DNA of 35,166 nt from a virus, in the IMG/VR virus record IMGVR_UViG_3300021376_000177, positions 1 to 35,166 of that record; one strand, given 5' to 3'. The first letter of the stretch is position 1. Each line of letters starts with the position of its first letter. The notes under the pieces are model-generated. The model worked only from the letters and a program-made list of their open reading frames with translations, ran no database searches and was not told where the DNA came from. This document shows, piece after piece, positions 1 through 6,004 of this stretch. A program made the position numbers and the translations under genes.

Positions 1-1284
1 TACTGCATCATCAATTTCAGGAAGTATGTTACGTATAAGCACCTGAGATAATCTCTTTTGCTCTGTCATACCCATTGATTTAAATTTTTCTTCATCTGCA
101 GCAAGACCTGCAATATCAAATTCATGTGATTTTTTAAGGTGATCAATAAACTCATCAGCCCATTGTGAATCTATTAAACCTGCAGCTAATGTTTTAATTT
201 GACCCATAAGATCAAATTCTCTTTCTTGCTGTTCATCACCTGTTGCTTTTATTTCATCATACTCTTTAAGCAACTCTTTGAAACCTTTACTAAAACGACT
301 TATTGAACGAGGTGATGGAAACTGTACGTTCTTATCTGCTGGAAATCTATAAAAGTTTTGGTCTGGGTCTTGCTTAACGAAGTCAATAATCCAATCATCA
401 ATGCCTTGTTGTTCAGCATACTTGTACCATGCTTCAGGGTCTGGAACAAGAACAGCCCCCATAAACCTTGATGAAAGTGCTGGGTTCATATCCTGACCTC
501 TAAATGCTGCACCTATGTTGGAAGCAGCTAAAATTAAAATTCTAGGTGAGATGGGTAAGTCTTGAAATTTTCTATCGAGAATAATTTTCAAGAAAATATT
601 TTTAACCTCTGTGCTTGATTGATTAAACTCATCTAAAAATAATACACCTGCAGCTTTTGGATTTGTTATGTAAGCTATAAATCTTTGCGGTATAACATCA
701 AAAAACCGTTTCGAGTTGTAATCTTCTAAATCATTATCTAAATTTCGTTGTGCTGTGACAGGTAAACCTTCAAGAGAAGCAGTAGTGAAAAATGCAGCTC
801 TTATATCAAGTAATGCGTAATACCTTTCGGGGTGATCCATTACCACATCTTTTTCTTGTGGTTGTAATGAATCCCACTCGACAAACTTTCTCTCCACCGG
901 GTTACCATCGGGGTCAGTGGACGGAAAATATTTATTTTCTTTCACTGTTAAAGACTTAGCTCCGTTTCTAATGATATCACTTTTACCAACCCCGGGATCA
1001 CCATACACTATAAATGATACAGGTTCTACTTTTAAAAGAGACCAAGTACTGTCTAATAACTGTTTAAATGTATCGGTGAGAACAAAATTGAACTTACCAG
1101 GGTAATCTTTAGCTCTTTTGACTTTAAATTGATCTATTAATCTAGCTCTTCTTTCAGCTTCTTCATCTGATAAAGCAGTACCTTTTGCAATGGACCGAGA
1201 TATGTTACTGCTTGTGGTGGTACCCATACCTGGCATTTTAAATCTACCTGCAGCTTCAATGAAGAATGTTTTAAAGTTACCCAT
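1..1284 (-). CDS. MoxR-type AAA+ ATPase (3' end outside window)
   Basis: This is a AAA+ ATPase of the MoxR type, read by translating the minus strand from the ATG at 1284; the frame stays open to base 1, so the C-terminus is missing. A Walker A motif GDPGVGKS lies near residues 95-102 and a Walker B motif LFLDEF near 215-220, followed by a sensor-1-like stretch (ILILAASN) and a conserved arginine in SSRF. MoxR ATPases usually act as chaperones with a VWA-domain partner that binds a substrate through a metal site. The gene just upstream (1324-3282) is exactly such a partner, 39 bases away on the same strand. A late-type box ATAAATA lies 11 bases before the start. The function in the phage (virion maturation, host takeover or release) is unknown. 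The family call is firm and the role is inference. Confidence 0.85.
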   Translation of the reverse strand, partial: MGNFKTFFIEAAGRFKMPGMGTTTSSNISRSIAKGTALSDEEAERRARLIDQFKVKRAKDYPGKFNFVLTDTFKQLLDSTWSLLKVEPVSFIVYGDPGVGKSDIIRNGAKSLTVKENKYFPSTDPDGNPVERKFVEWDSLQPQEKDVVMDHPERYYALLDIRAAFFTTASLEGLPVTAQRNLDNDLEDYNSKRFFDVIPQRFIAYITNPKAAGVLFLDEFNQSSTEVKNIFLKIILDRKFQDLPISPRILILAASNIGAAFRGQDMNPALSSRFMGAVLVPDPEAWYKYAEQQGIDDWIIDFVKQDPDQNFYRFPADKNVQFPSPRSISRFSKGFKELLKEYDEIKATGDEQQEREFDLMGQIKTLAAGLIDSQWADEFIDHLKKSHEFDIAGLAADEEKFKSMGMTEQKRLSQVLIRNILPEIDDAV

Positions 1285-1295
1285 ATTTGTATATA

Positions 1296-1303
1296 TATTT
1301 ATT
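1296..1303 (-). promoter_or_regulatory. Late-type box AATAAATA before the MoxR gene
   Basis: The minus strand reads AATAAATA, 11 nt before the ATG at 1284. This is the widest spacing of the set; the other copies lie 5-7 nt from their start codons. Confidence 0.4.
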
Positions 1304-1323
1304 TATTATCATAACCTAATCCG

Positions 1324-3282
1324 TTAAGCTGTAATGTTAGTTTCAATTACAGAAATATTAGAGCGTTTATAACTGTCTATTATTTGTCTAGTAGAAGGTT
1401 GAAATAATGTAAACACTATCTTCACATCTTCAGGTATTTGGTCTAATAGATTTTCATTAAAATCTCCAACACCGTTAAATTCACCATCGGTAAATACTAT
1501 AATAATATTTGTATCGCCTATTTCATCTTCATGATTCTTATAGAACTCAACAGCACTACTAAAATTTGTACCACCTGATTGAAAAGGTATATTTTGAAGT
1601 TTATTTGTATCTGCTGGGTCAATGTGAAATTCATCTTCGGTTGAATAAACACCCGATGACCACATTATAATGTTCAGTTCTGAGTCCATTGATACGGAAT
1701 CTATTACATTCAATAACTCATTCATAAACTTGGTATACATACGTTTAGATACCGATCCTGAAGTATCAACCATTGCAGTAACAACTACTTTTTGTTTAAC
1801 TTCTTTTCTACTTCTTAGATAACGACCCATAGCGGTAGATCTATAATCAGGCATTATAGTTGATACATACTCTTTAGCTTTTACAAGAACATCTCTCAAC
1901 TCAACACCCCAATCAACATGCTTTTCGCCGGTAACCTTGAAACCTTTTTCCTTATCTGATTTAAGTATTTTTTCTGACTCTCTTTTTGTTATGTCTTCCT
2001 TTTCCTTAGCTTCACGTTTTTCTTTAGAAGATATTTTTCCTGTACGAGGTTTTATAGGTCCTTCTGTAATATCTTTATCAGGTCTTCTTCTTCCATCTCC
2101 ACCAGGTTTACCACCTTTAACACCATCTCCACCTGGTTCATCACCTTCACCGGGTTCATCACCTTCACCGGGTTCATCACCTTCACCTGGTTTACCACCT
2201 TTACCTGGTTCGCCACCTTTACCTGGTTTACCACCTTTACCTGGTTCATCACCTTCACCGGGTTCATCACCTTTACCGGGGTCACCACCTTTACCGGGGT
2301 CACCACCTTTACCTGGTTCGCCACCTTTACCGGGTTCACCACCTTTACCGGGGTCACCACCTTTACCGGGGTCACCACCTTTACCTGGTTCCTCATCGTC
2401 ACCAAAAGTAACAGTACTACTGTGTATACCGGTTGTAATTGCCTCAATTATATATCGATAAGTTGATTCCGTAACAGGTACATCCCAATCAACATCTAAA
2501 ATTTGATCACCCTTCTCATCCGGTGGTGAAGCTTTAACAACTATGCCAGTGATATTTGTGCTTAAATCTTTTACTTTGTCACCAACTTTATAAACATTTT
2601 TCTTTGGTGGTTTTGGTGGTAATGGCGGTGCGTGGTCCACCATTTCGTGATCATCGTGCGGTTTACCATGTGTTTTTTCTATTTCTTTGATAAAATCTTC
2701 TATTTTCTTACTACGTTTGTTTGATTCTTCTTTTAAAAGAATGTAAATTTCATAGTAAGTGCTATTTGTAACGTCAATAGTAGCGTCATCCACCTTTATA
2801 TAATACTTGCCACCCAATTTTAATGGGGTTACAGCAGGAAATTCTGAACCGTCTTTGAAAATTCTTTTTATATTTAAACCATCTTTATCTAAATCCCTAT
2901 TAATAACGTAATCTGTTGCAAAATTAAACAATGCAAGATGCATACCTCTTGCAACTGCATCACTTACATGTTCTTGAAACACATGATACATTTCATGTGC
3001 TAACACGGCGATGGCACCTTTATCGGTCAACCTATCAAAAAAATCTGGGCTAATATAAAGATTATCAAACTTATCAACACCCATTGTATCTATAGTATTA
3101 TCAAAAATAACTGGTACTTTATTGATAAAAGAGTGAAATAATGGTATCTTTTTACCGAGTTGACGTTTTAAACCTTCTAAACGAAGTCTTTGTTCGAGAG
3201 TAGCGCCCGCACTCTTTTCAGTGCTCTCAGTTAATATGCGTTTATAGGTGTTAAAAATCTTATCACTATCAACATTAGCCAT
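1324..3282 (-). CDS. VWA-domain protein with HExxH metallopeptidase-like N-terminus and collagen-like insert
   Basis: A 652-residue protein with four visible parts. Residues 1-200 carry HEMYH (96-100), the signature of the putative metallopeptidase domain found in front of VWA domains (DUF2201-like). Residues 231-268 look like a small SH3/KOW-like barrel (YKVGDKVKDL and following). Residues 298-394 are a low-complexity insert of Gly-X-Y triplets built from the hexamer PGKGG(D/E/K). Residues 498-652 are a VWA domain with a complete MIDAS: DTSGS (506-510), the Thr of GGTNF, and the Asp of TDGE. VWA proteins of this kind bind substrates for MoxR AAA+ partners, and the next gene downstream encodes one. 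The start at 3282 is supported by a late-type box six bases upstream. The collagen-like insert is the odd part and may be a flexible spacer or trimerising stalk. Confidence 0.85.
   Translation of the reverse strand: MANVDSDKIFNTYKRILTESTEKSAGATLEQRLRLEGLKRQLGKKIPLFHSFINKVPVIFDNTIDTMGVDKFDNLYISPDFFDRLTDKGAIAVLAHEMYHVFQEHVSDAVARGMHLALFNFATDYVINRDLDKDGLNIKRIFKDGSEFPAVTPLKLGGKYYIKVDDATIDVTNSTYYEIYILLKEESNKRSKKIEDFIKEIEKTHGKPHDDHEMVDHAPPLPPKPPKKNVYKVGDKVKDLSTNITGIVVKASPPDEKGDQILDVDWDVPVTESTYRYIIEAITTGIHSSTVTFGDDEEPGKGGDPGKGGDPGKGGEPGKGGEPGKGGDPGKGGDPGKGDEPGEGDEPGKGGKPGKGGEPGKGGKPGEGDEPGEGDEPGEGDEPGGDGVKGGKPGGDGRRRPDKDITEGPIKPRTGKISSKEKREAKEKEDITKRESEKILKSDKEKGFKVTGEKHVDWGVELRDVLVKAKEYVSTIMPDYRSTAMGRYLRSRKEVKQKVVVTAMVDTSGSVSKRMYTKFMNELLNVIDSVSMDSELNIIMWSSGVYSTEDEFHIDPADTNKLQNIPFQSGGTNFSSAVEFYKNHEDEIGDTNIIIVFTDGEFNGVGDFNENLLDQIPEDVKIVFTLFQPSTRQIIDSYKRSNISVIETNITA
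2101..2391 (-). repeat. In-frame degenerate 18-bp repeats encoding collagen-like Gly-X-Y
   Basis: About sixteen imperfect copies of an 18-bp unit encode Pro-Gly-(Lys/Glu)-Gly-(Gly/Asp)-(Asp/Glu/Lys/Pro), so glycine falls at every third residue. The unit varies mainly at third codon positions and at the charged residue. This suggests selection on the protein together with copy-number change by recombination. It is coding and lies inside the VWA gene. Confidence 0.85.
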
Positions 3283-3288
3283 ATGTAA

Positions 3289-3296
3289 TATTTATG
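3289..3296 (-). promoter_or_regulatory. Late-type box CATAAATA before the VWA gene
   Basis: The minus strand reads CATAAATA, six bases before the ATG at 3282. It matches the core of the T4-type late promoter and the spacing seen before other genes in the window. Confidence 0.6.
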
Positions 3297-3302
3297 TTTA
3301 TA

Positions 3303-3986
3303 TTACATGTTTAAGTTAAATGCCTCAATAGTGTATTTAAATGGTTGACCATCAATATTTTTTACCAAATTAAGCATTTCCGCAGCAATATCTCTTATTT
3401 CTTTTTGAGCATCTGGATGATTGCGGAGAGTTAAAAAGTGGTAAAACGATCTCCAATTAAACATTAAATCAGCTTGAATCTGAGAATTATAGGTCTTGAA
3501 ATAACGAGCGGACTCTTTAGCTCGTTTTCGACCAAGAGCAGGTTCAAGATCTTTTACACATTGATGATATAAAGTATTTCCAAGTTCAGTATAATCTTGA
3601 AGAATCTTAGTCCACTTATCATTCTGAACTCCTAGCATATTATCATCACCTATCTCATCAAAGTTAGACTCAATATCTTTCCAATCGCTAGGAATAAGAT
3701 ATTTATCTTCTTTTATTTCTTTGTATCTAGCAGATTCACCATTAACACTAACACCAATCCGATGCTTAAGAATGTGAATGTGGCTAGCAATATCAGTATC
3801 AACAAGGAAATGAAGAGAAGACTTTTCGAAAGGTGTGTAATGGCCTGCATCAGCCAGTTGTTTAAGTAGTTTAGGTATTCTATTAATTTTTTCATCGGTA
3901 AGATTTCTACTAGTTGAAGTCCATGCTGAACATGCGTGAATTGAATCAGATCCGTAATAACCAATAAGTTCAATATTGTTTTTCAT
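3303..3986 (-). CDS. thyX: Flavin-dependent thymidylate synthase ThyX
   Basis: This 227-residue protein methylates dUMP to dTMP using FAD, NADPH and methylene-tetrahydrofolate. The ThyX signature (RHRxxSxNxxSxRY form) is read at residues 75-88 as HRIGVSVNGESARY. The C-terminal half (a YFKTYNSQIQ segment, then a NWRSFYHFLTLR helix) fits the family, and the length is typical. The start codon lies inside the end of the metallophosphoesterase gene (17-base overlap), so the two are probably co-translated; a TATAAATT sequence lies six bases before the ATG. Together with dCMP deaminase (7480-7935) and dUTPase (27170-27625) it forms a phage-encoded dTMP supply. Confidence 0.95.
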   Translation of the reverse strand: MKNNIELIGYYGSDSIHACSAWTSTSRNLTDEKINRIPKLLKQLADAGHYTPFEKSSLHFLVDTDIASHIHILKHRIGVSVNGESARYKEIKEDKYLIPSDWKDIESNFDEIGDDNMLGVQNDKWTKILQDYTELGNTLYHQCVKDLEPALGRKRAKESARYFKTYNSQIQADLMFNWRSFYHFLTLRNHPDAQKEIRDIAAEMLNLVKNIDGQPFKYTIEAFNLNM

Positions 3987-4758
3987 TGTTTGAATTTATA
4001 TACTGTTTAATTGTTAGTTTACCATTGTGAATAACAAGGTATTCATCTAAATTTGCATCCACGCAAATGTTATCATCTTGCGTAGGGTCTTGGTATTTTT
4101 CTCTATTATAACAATAGATTTTATTGTTACGTGAAAACGTATGACCAACTATTTGCTTTAACCCATCGATCGGTTCAAATTCATCAACAAAGTCTAGCCA
4201 AGTAATACCACCTACACTTTGACTACCATACCGTGCACGACCTGCACCGTAAGCCCAATAGTTTTTAGATGAAATAATATTGGTGTGAATCTTTTCCAAC
4301 TCACTATTTAAAAAATTATCTATATCGTCATTTGTTTTAACATGTGGTGGTATGAATCTAGGGTGCAAACCTGCATGTGTGCATAGATAATCATCTACCC
4401 ATATGTACCATTGAAACCGTTCTTTTACATGGTTAAAGACAGGATCTAATGCATCTGTAATGCAAAGGTCTTTATTCATTGTATACCCTGAACATTGAAG
4501 ATTCTTGTTCGTAAAGAAATAATGTAAGTCATGGTTACCCCATAATGTAACAGTATTATCTTGAAAAATAAATTTCTTCAAATACTTGGCAGTCTTTTCA
4601 CAATCATATAATGTATCGTAAATATGTGAGTCAAACCAATCACCTAATACAACAATAAAGTCAGGTGACTCTTGTTTAATTATACTGTGAAGTTTATATG
4701 TTTGGTGGTGCACATCACCACAGACCAGTATTCGTTTGTTGTCTGAACTTAGTTTCAT
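3970..4758 (-). CDS. Calcineurin-like metallophosphoesterase
   Basis: A 262-residue phosphoesterase with the ordered metal-binding motifs of the calcineurin-like superfamily: GDVH (14-17), GDWFDS (39-44), GNHD (74-77), THAG (127-130) and a late VGHTF histidine near residue 210. The family binds two metals and hydrolyses phosphomonoesters or phosphodiesters; the substrate cannot be told from sequence. The arrangement resembles small protein-phosphatase/Ap4A-hydrolase-like members. It sits in a minus-strand run of receiver-domain protein, 43-residue protein, this gene and thyX, overlapping thyX by 17 bases. Being next to a cyclic-phosphate-processing receiver domain raises the possibility of a nucleic-acid end-repair role, which is inference only. 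Confidence 0.85.
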   Translation of the reverse strand: MKLSSDNKRILVCGDVHHQTYKLHSIIKQESPDFIVVLGDWFDSHIYDTLYDCEKTAKYLKKFIFQDNTVTLWGNHDLHYFFTNKNLQCSGYTMNKDLCITDALDPVFNHVKERFQWYIWVDDYLCTHAGLHPRFIPPHVKTNDDIDNFLNSELEKIHTNIISSKNYWAYGAGRARYGSQSVGGITWLDFVDEFEPIDGLKQIVGHTFSRNNKIYCYNREKYQDPTQDDNICVDANLDEYLVIHNGKLTIKQYINSNNEKQY

Positions 4759-4759
4759 T

Positions 4760-4891
4760 TTATTTGGTGTTGCTAGTTTGATCTACAAGTGTATTTTTCT
4801 TAATTTTATTACTCCATTTTATCTCATCGTAGTTCTTATTGTAGATAGTTTTATTTACGGGTCTTGGTTTTGATCCTTTTCCAGCACTCAT
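4760..4891 (-). CDS. Small basic conserved-type phage protein (43 aa)
   Basis: A 43-residue reading frame on the minus strand from the ATG at 4891 to a TAA at 4760. The product begins MSAGKGSKPRPVNKT and is lysine-rich, with a central YDEIKW. The ATG overlaps the TGA of the receiver-domain gene as ATGA and the stop lies one base before the next gene's ATG, so it fits the operon exactly. That is the main reason to believe it. The N-terminal Gly-Lys-Gly-Ser-x-x-Arg-Pro pattern resembles short phage proteins of unknown role that I have seen in other phages. No function is assigned. Confidence 0.7.
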   Translation of the reverse strand: MSAGKGSKPRPVNKTIYNKNYDEIKWSNKIKKNTLVDQTSNTK

Positions 4892-5271
4892 AAAGTGTTA
4901 TTGTAATTGTTAATGAACTGCACAATATTAACTCTACCCACTGGGTTCATGCTATGCACTACATATCTAGGGTGTTTGATAGAAAGTTTCGAACAATAAT
5001 CTACCATCCATTTAGCGCATTCATAACCTGTTTTTTCTTTGTATTTGGAATAGTTAATTTCACGTTGACCTAAAAGCGTTATAGGTTGGTAGTGTGAATC
5101 AGCTAAATCATGATCATAACAAATAAATGATGGTGGGTAACCTTTTTCTTTAACCAACTTAACAAAATCATTATAATTTCTCACTATTGTATAGTCAAAA
5201 GAAGGCATCTTTACCCAGGTTACATCAGCTGGATCTCTTATATCATCTAAAAATATATAATAATGTTTCAT
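4888..5271 (-). CDS. Cyclic-phosphate processing receiver-domain protein (cREC-like)
   Basis: A 127-residue stand-alone domain with the conserved acidic start LDDIRDP (8-14), CYDHDL (51-56), TGYECAKW (81-88) and VHSMNPVG (105-112). These match the receiver-like family proposed to process cyclic phosphates on nucleic acids (cREC), which is frequent in phages and in RNA-repair and conflict contexts. The biochemical role is a prediction from published comparative genomics, not proven here. The gene has its own sigma70-like promoter at 5276-5305 and is the first gene of a run with the 43-residue protein, the metallophosphoesterase and thyX. The tRNA cluster lies about 400 bases upstream on the same strand. 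Confidence 0.75.
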   Translation of the reverse strand: MKHYYIFLDDIRDPADVTWVKMPSFDYTIVRNYNDFVKLVKEKGYPPSFICYDHDLADSHYQPITLLGQREINYSKYKEKTGYECAKWMVDYCSKLSIKHPRYVVHSMNPVGRVNIVQFINNYNNTL

Positions 5272-5275
5272 TAAA

Positions 5276-5305
5276 ATAATATAGTGTATCCTGTATACAT
5301 ATCAA
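5276..5305 (-). promoter_or_regulatory. Sigma70-like promoter for the receiver-domain operon
   Basis: The minus strand reads -35 TTGATA (5300-5305), an 18-bp spacer, then -10 TATTAT (5276-5281), directly before the ATG at 5271. The hairpin at 5308-5335 lies just upstream, so this looks like a fresh transcription start after a terminator. Confidence 0.5.
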
Positions 5306-5307
5306 TA

Positions 5308-5335
5308 GAAAATCGATGGTTTCCCATCGATTTTC
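5308..5335 (-). terminator. Perfect 12-bp hairpin, candidate terminator
   Basis: Twelve perfectly paired bases (GAAAATCGATGG with its complement) close a 4-base loop. The stem ends in an A-tract opposite a T-tract, as in intrinsic terminators, but the trailing U-run is weak. It lies 23 bases after the EF-hand gene stop and just before the promoter of the next operon. It could end transcription on either strand. Confidence 0.55.
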
Positions 5336-5357
5336 ATTTCATAATTGTAAGTTGTTT

Positions 5358-5603
5358 TTAACCTACATCATGTAATCTACGTTGTTTAGGTGGTCTTTTA
5401 AACTTTTGTTTATCTTCAGGTGAAATTTTTTCACGCTCACTCTTATCAAGTTTACCATCTTTGTTGGTATCATACTTTTCTAAAAGTTCTTTTGGAACTC
5501 TCGGTGGTGCATGATGTGGTTTACCTTGATCGTTTTGTTTTTGATTATCAGCAAATACTGTGGCTGTAATCATCATTAAGCAGATACATATAATTGTTTT
5601 CAT
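5358..5603 (-). CDS. Small secreted EF-hand protein
   Basis: An 81-residue protein with a clear signal peptide (Lys at position 3, hydrophobic core ICICLMMITATV, likely cleavage after VFA at residue 18). One complete EF-hand loop, DTNKDGKLDKSE (45-56), has the calcium ligands at the expected positions. The rest is rich in Lys, Pro and Gln. It is probably exported and binds calcium. Such single EF-hand peptides are common in bacteria and unusual in phages, so it may be host-derived. A full TATAAATA box lies seven bases before the ATG, suggesting late expression. Its job (lysis, envelope interaction or adsorption-site change) is unknown. Confidence 0.75.
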   Translation of the reverse strand: MKTIICICLMMITATVFADNQKQNDQGKPHHAPPRVPKELLEKYDTNKDGKLDKSEREKISPEDKQKFKRPPKQRRLHDVG

Positions 5604-5610
5604 ACATAAT

Positions 5611-5618
5611 TATTTATA
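5611..5618 (-). promoter_or_regulatory. Late-type box TATAAATA before the EF-hand gene
   Basis: An exact T4 late-promoter core on the minus strand, seven bases before the ATG at 5603. Confidence 0.6.
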
Positions 5619-5633
5619 ACTCAAGAACATTGC

Positions 5634-5663
5634 TTAATATCCCCTTAATATCCCCTTAATATT
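5634..5663. repeat. Two and a half tandem copies of an 11-bp unit
   Basis: TTAATATCCCC occurs twice in tandem (5634-5644, 5645-5655), followed by a partial copy ending at 5663. It sits between the tRNA cluster and the EF-hand gene. The function is not apparent. Confidence 0.6.
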
Positions 5664-5678
5664 AGCTTAAACTAAAAA

Positions 5679-5753
5679 TGGTAGCCGCAGAAGGGTTTGA
5701 ACCTCCGACCTTTTCCGTGTAAAGGAACTGCTCTTCCACTGAGCTATGCGGCC
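5679..5753 (-). tRNA. tRNA-Val(TAC)
   Basis: A cloverleaf folds on the minus strand with encoded CCA and discriminator A. The acceptor closes with a G-U at 1-72, the D-stem is GCTC/GAGC, the anticodon loop is TTTACAC and the T-loop TTCAAAC. The anticodon stem has a mismatch at 27-43. It would read GUA. It is the last member of the cluster transcribed from the promoter near 6341. Confidence 0.93.
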
Positions 5754-5760
5754 TAAAAAA

Positions 5761-5837
5761 TGGCGTCCTCGACAGGATTCGAACCTGTGACCCTCTGCTT
5801 AGAAGGCAGATGCTCTATCCAACTGAGCTACGAGGAC
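5761..5837 (-). tRNA. tRNA-Arg(TCT)
   Basis: A complete cloverleaf: acceptor GTCCTCG/CGAGGAC, discriminator G, encoded CCA, anticodon stem TCTGC/GCAGA with loop CTTCTAA, and a normal TTCGAAT T-loop. It reads AGA, a codon favoured in AT-rich genomes. Confidence 0.96.
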
Positions 5838-5840
5838 ATT

Positions 5841-5916
5841 TGGTGGTCTAGATAGGATTTGAACCCACAACCTAACGGTTATATGCCGCTTGCTCTAACC
5901 ATTGAGCTACTAGACC
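5841..5916 (-). tRNA. tRNA-Ile(TAT) with A33
   Basis: Acceptor GGTCTAG/CTAGACC, discriminator A and encoded CCA, with normal D- and T-arms. The anticodon stem is AGCGG/CCGTT and the 7-base loop is CATATAA, which puts TAT at 34-36 and reads AUA. Position 33, nearly always U, is A here. The amino-acid call rests on the loop register, which the paired stem fixes. Confidence 0.85.
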
Positions 5917-5924
5917 AATAAAAT

Positions 5925-6000
5925 TGGAGCAGGTGGTGGATTTGCACCACCGATCTTCACGTTATGAGCGTGACTAGATAGACTTCTTCTCCAACCTGCT
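5925..6000 (-). tRNA. tRNA-Met(CAT), structurally divergent
   Basis: The acceptor AGCAGGT/ACCTGCT pairs perfectly and runs straight into CCA, so either the discriminator is missing or the stem is one pair shorter. The anticodon stem TCACG/CGTGA encloses CTCATAA (anticodon CAT). The T-stem is perfect, but the T-loop is TGCAAAT (G at 55) and the D-loop lacks the GG that normally pairs with the T-loop. It could also be an Ile-type CAT tRNA (lysidine-modified). Confidence 0.8.
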
Positions 6001-6004
6001 ATAA

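Noticed and set aside
2101-2391. Possible CRISPR array
   Set aside because: The units are contiguous, with no spacers, and keep an 18-bp coding phase; it is a coding repeat.
1937-2461. Plus-strand frame of 174 codons rich in Pro/Ser opposite the collagen-like repeat
   Set aside because: It is the antisense of the repeat in the VWA gene, has no promoter or box, and its composition is explained by the repeat.
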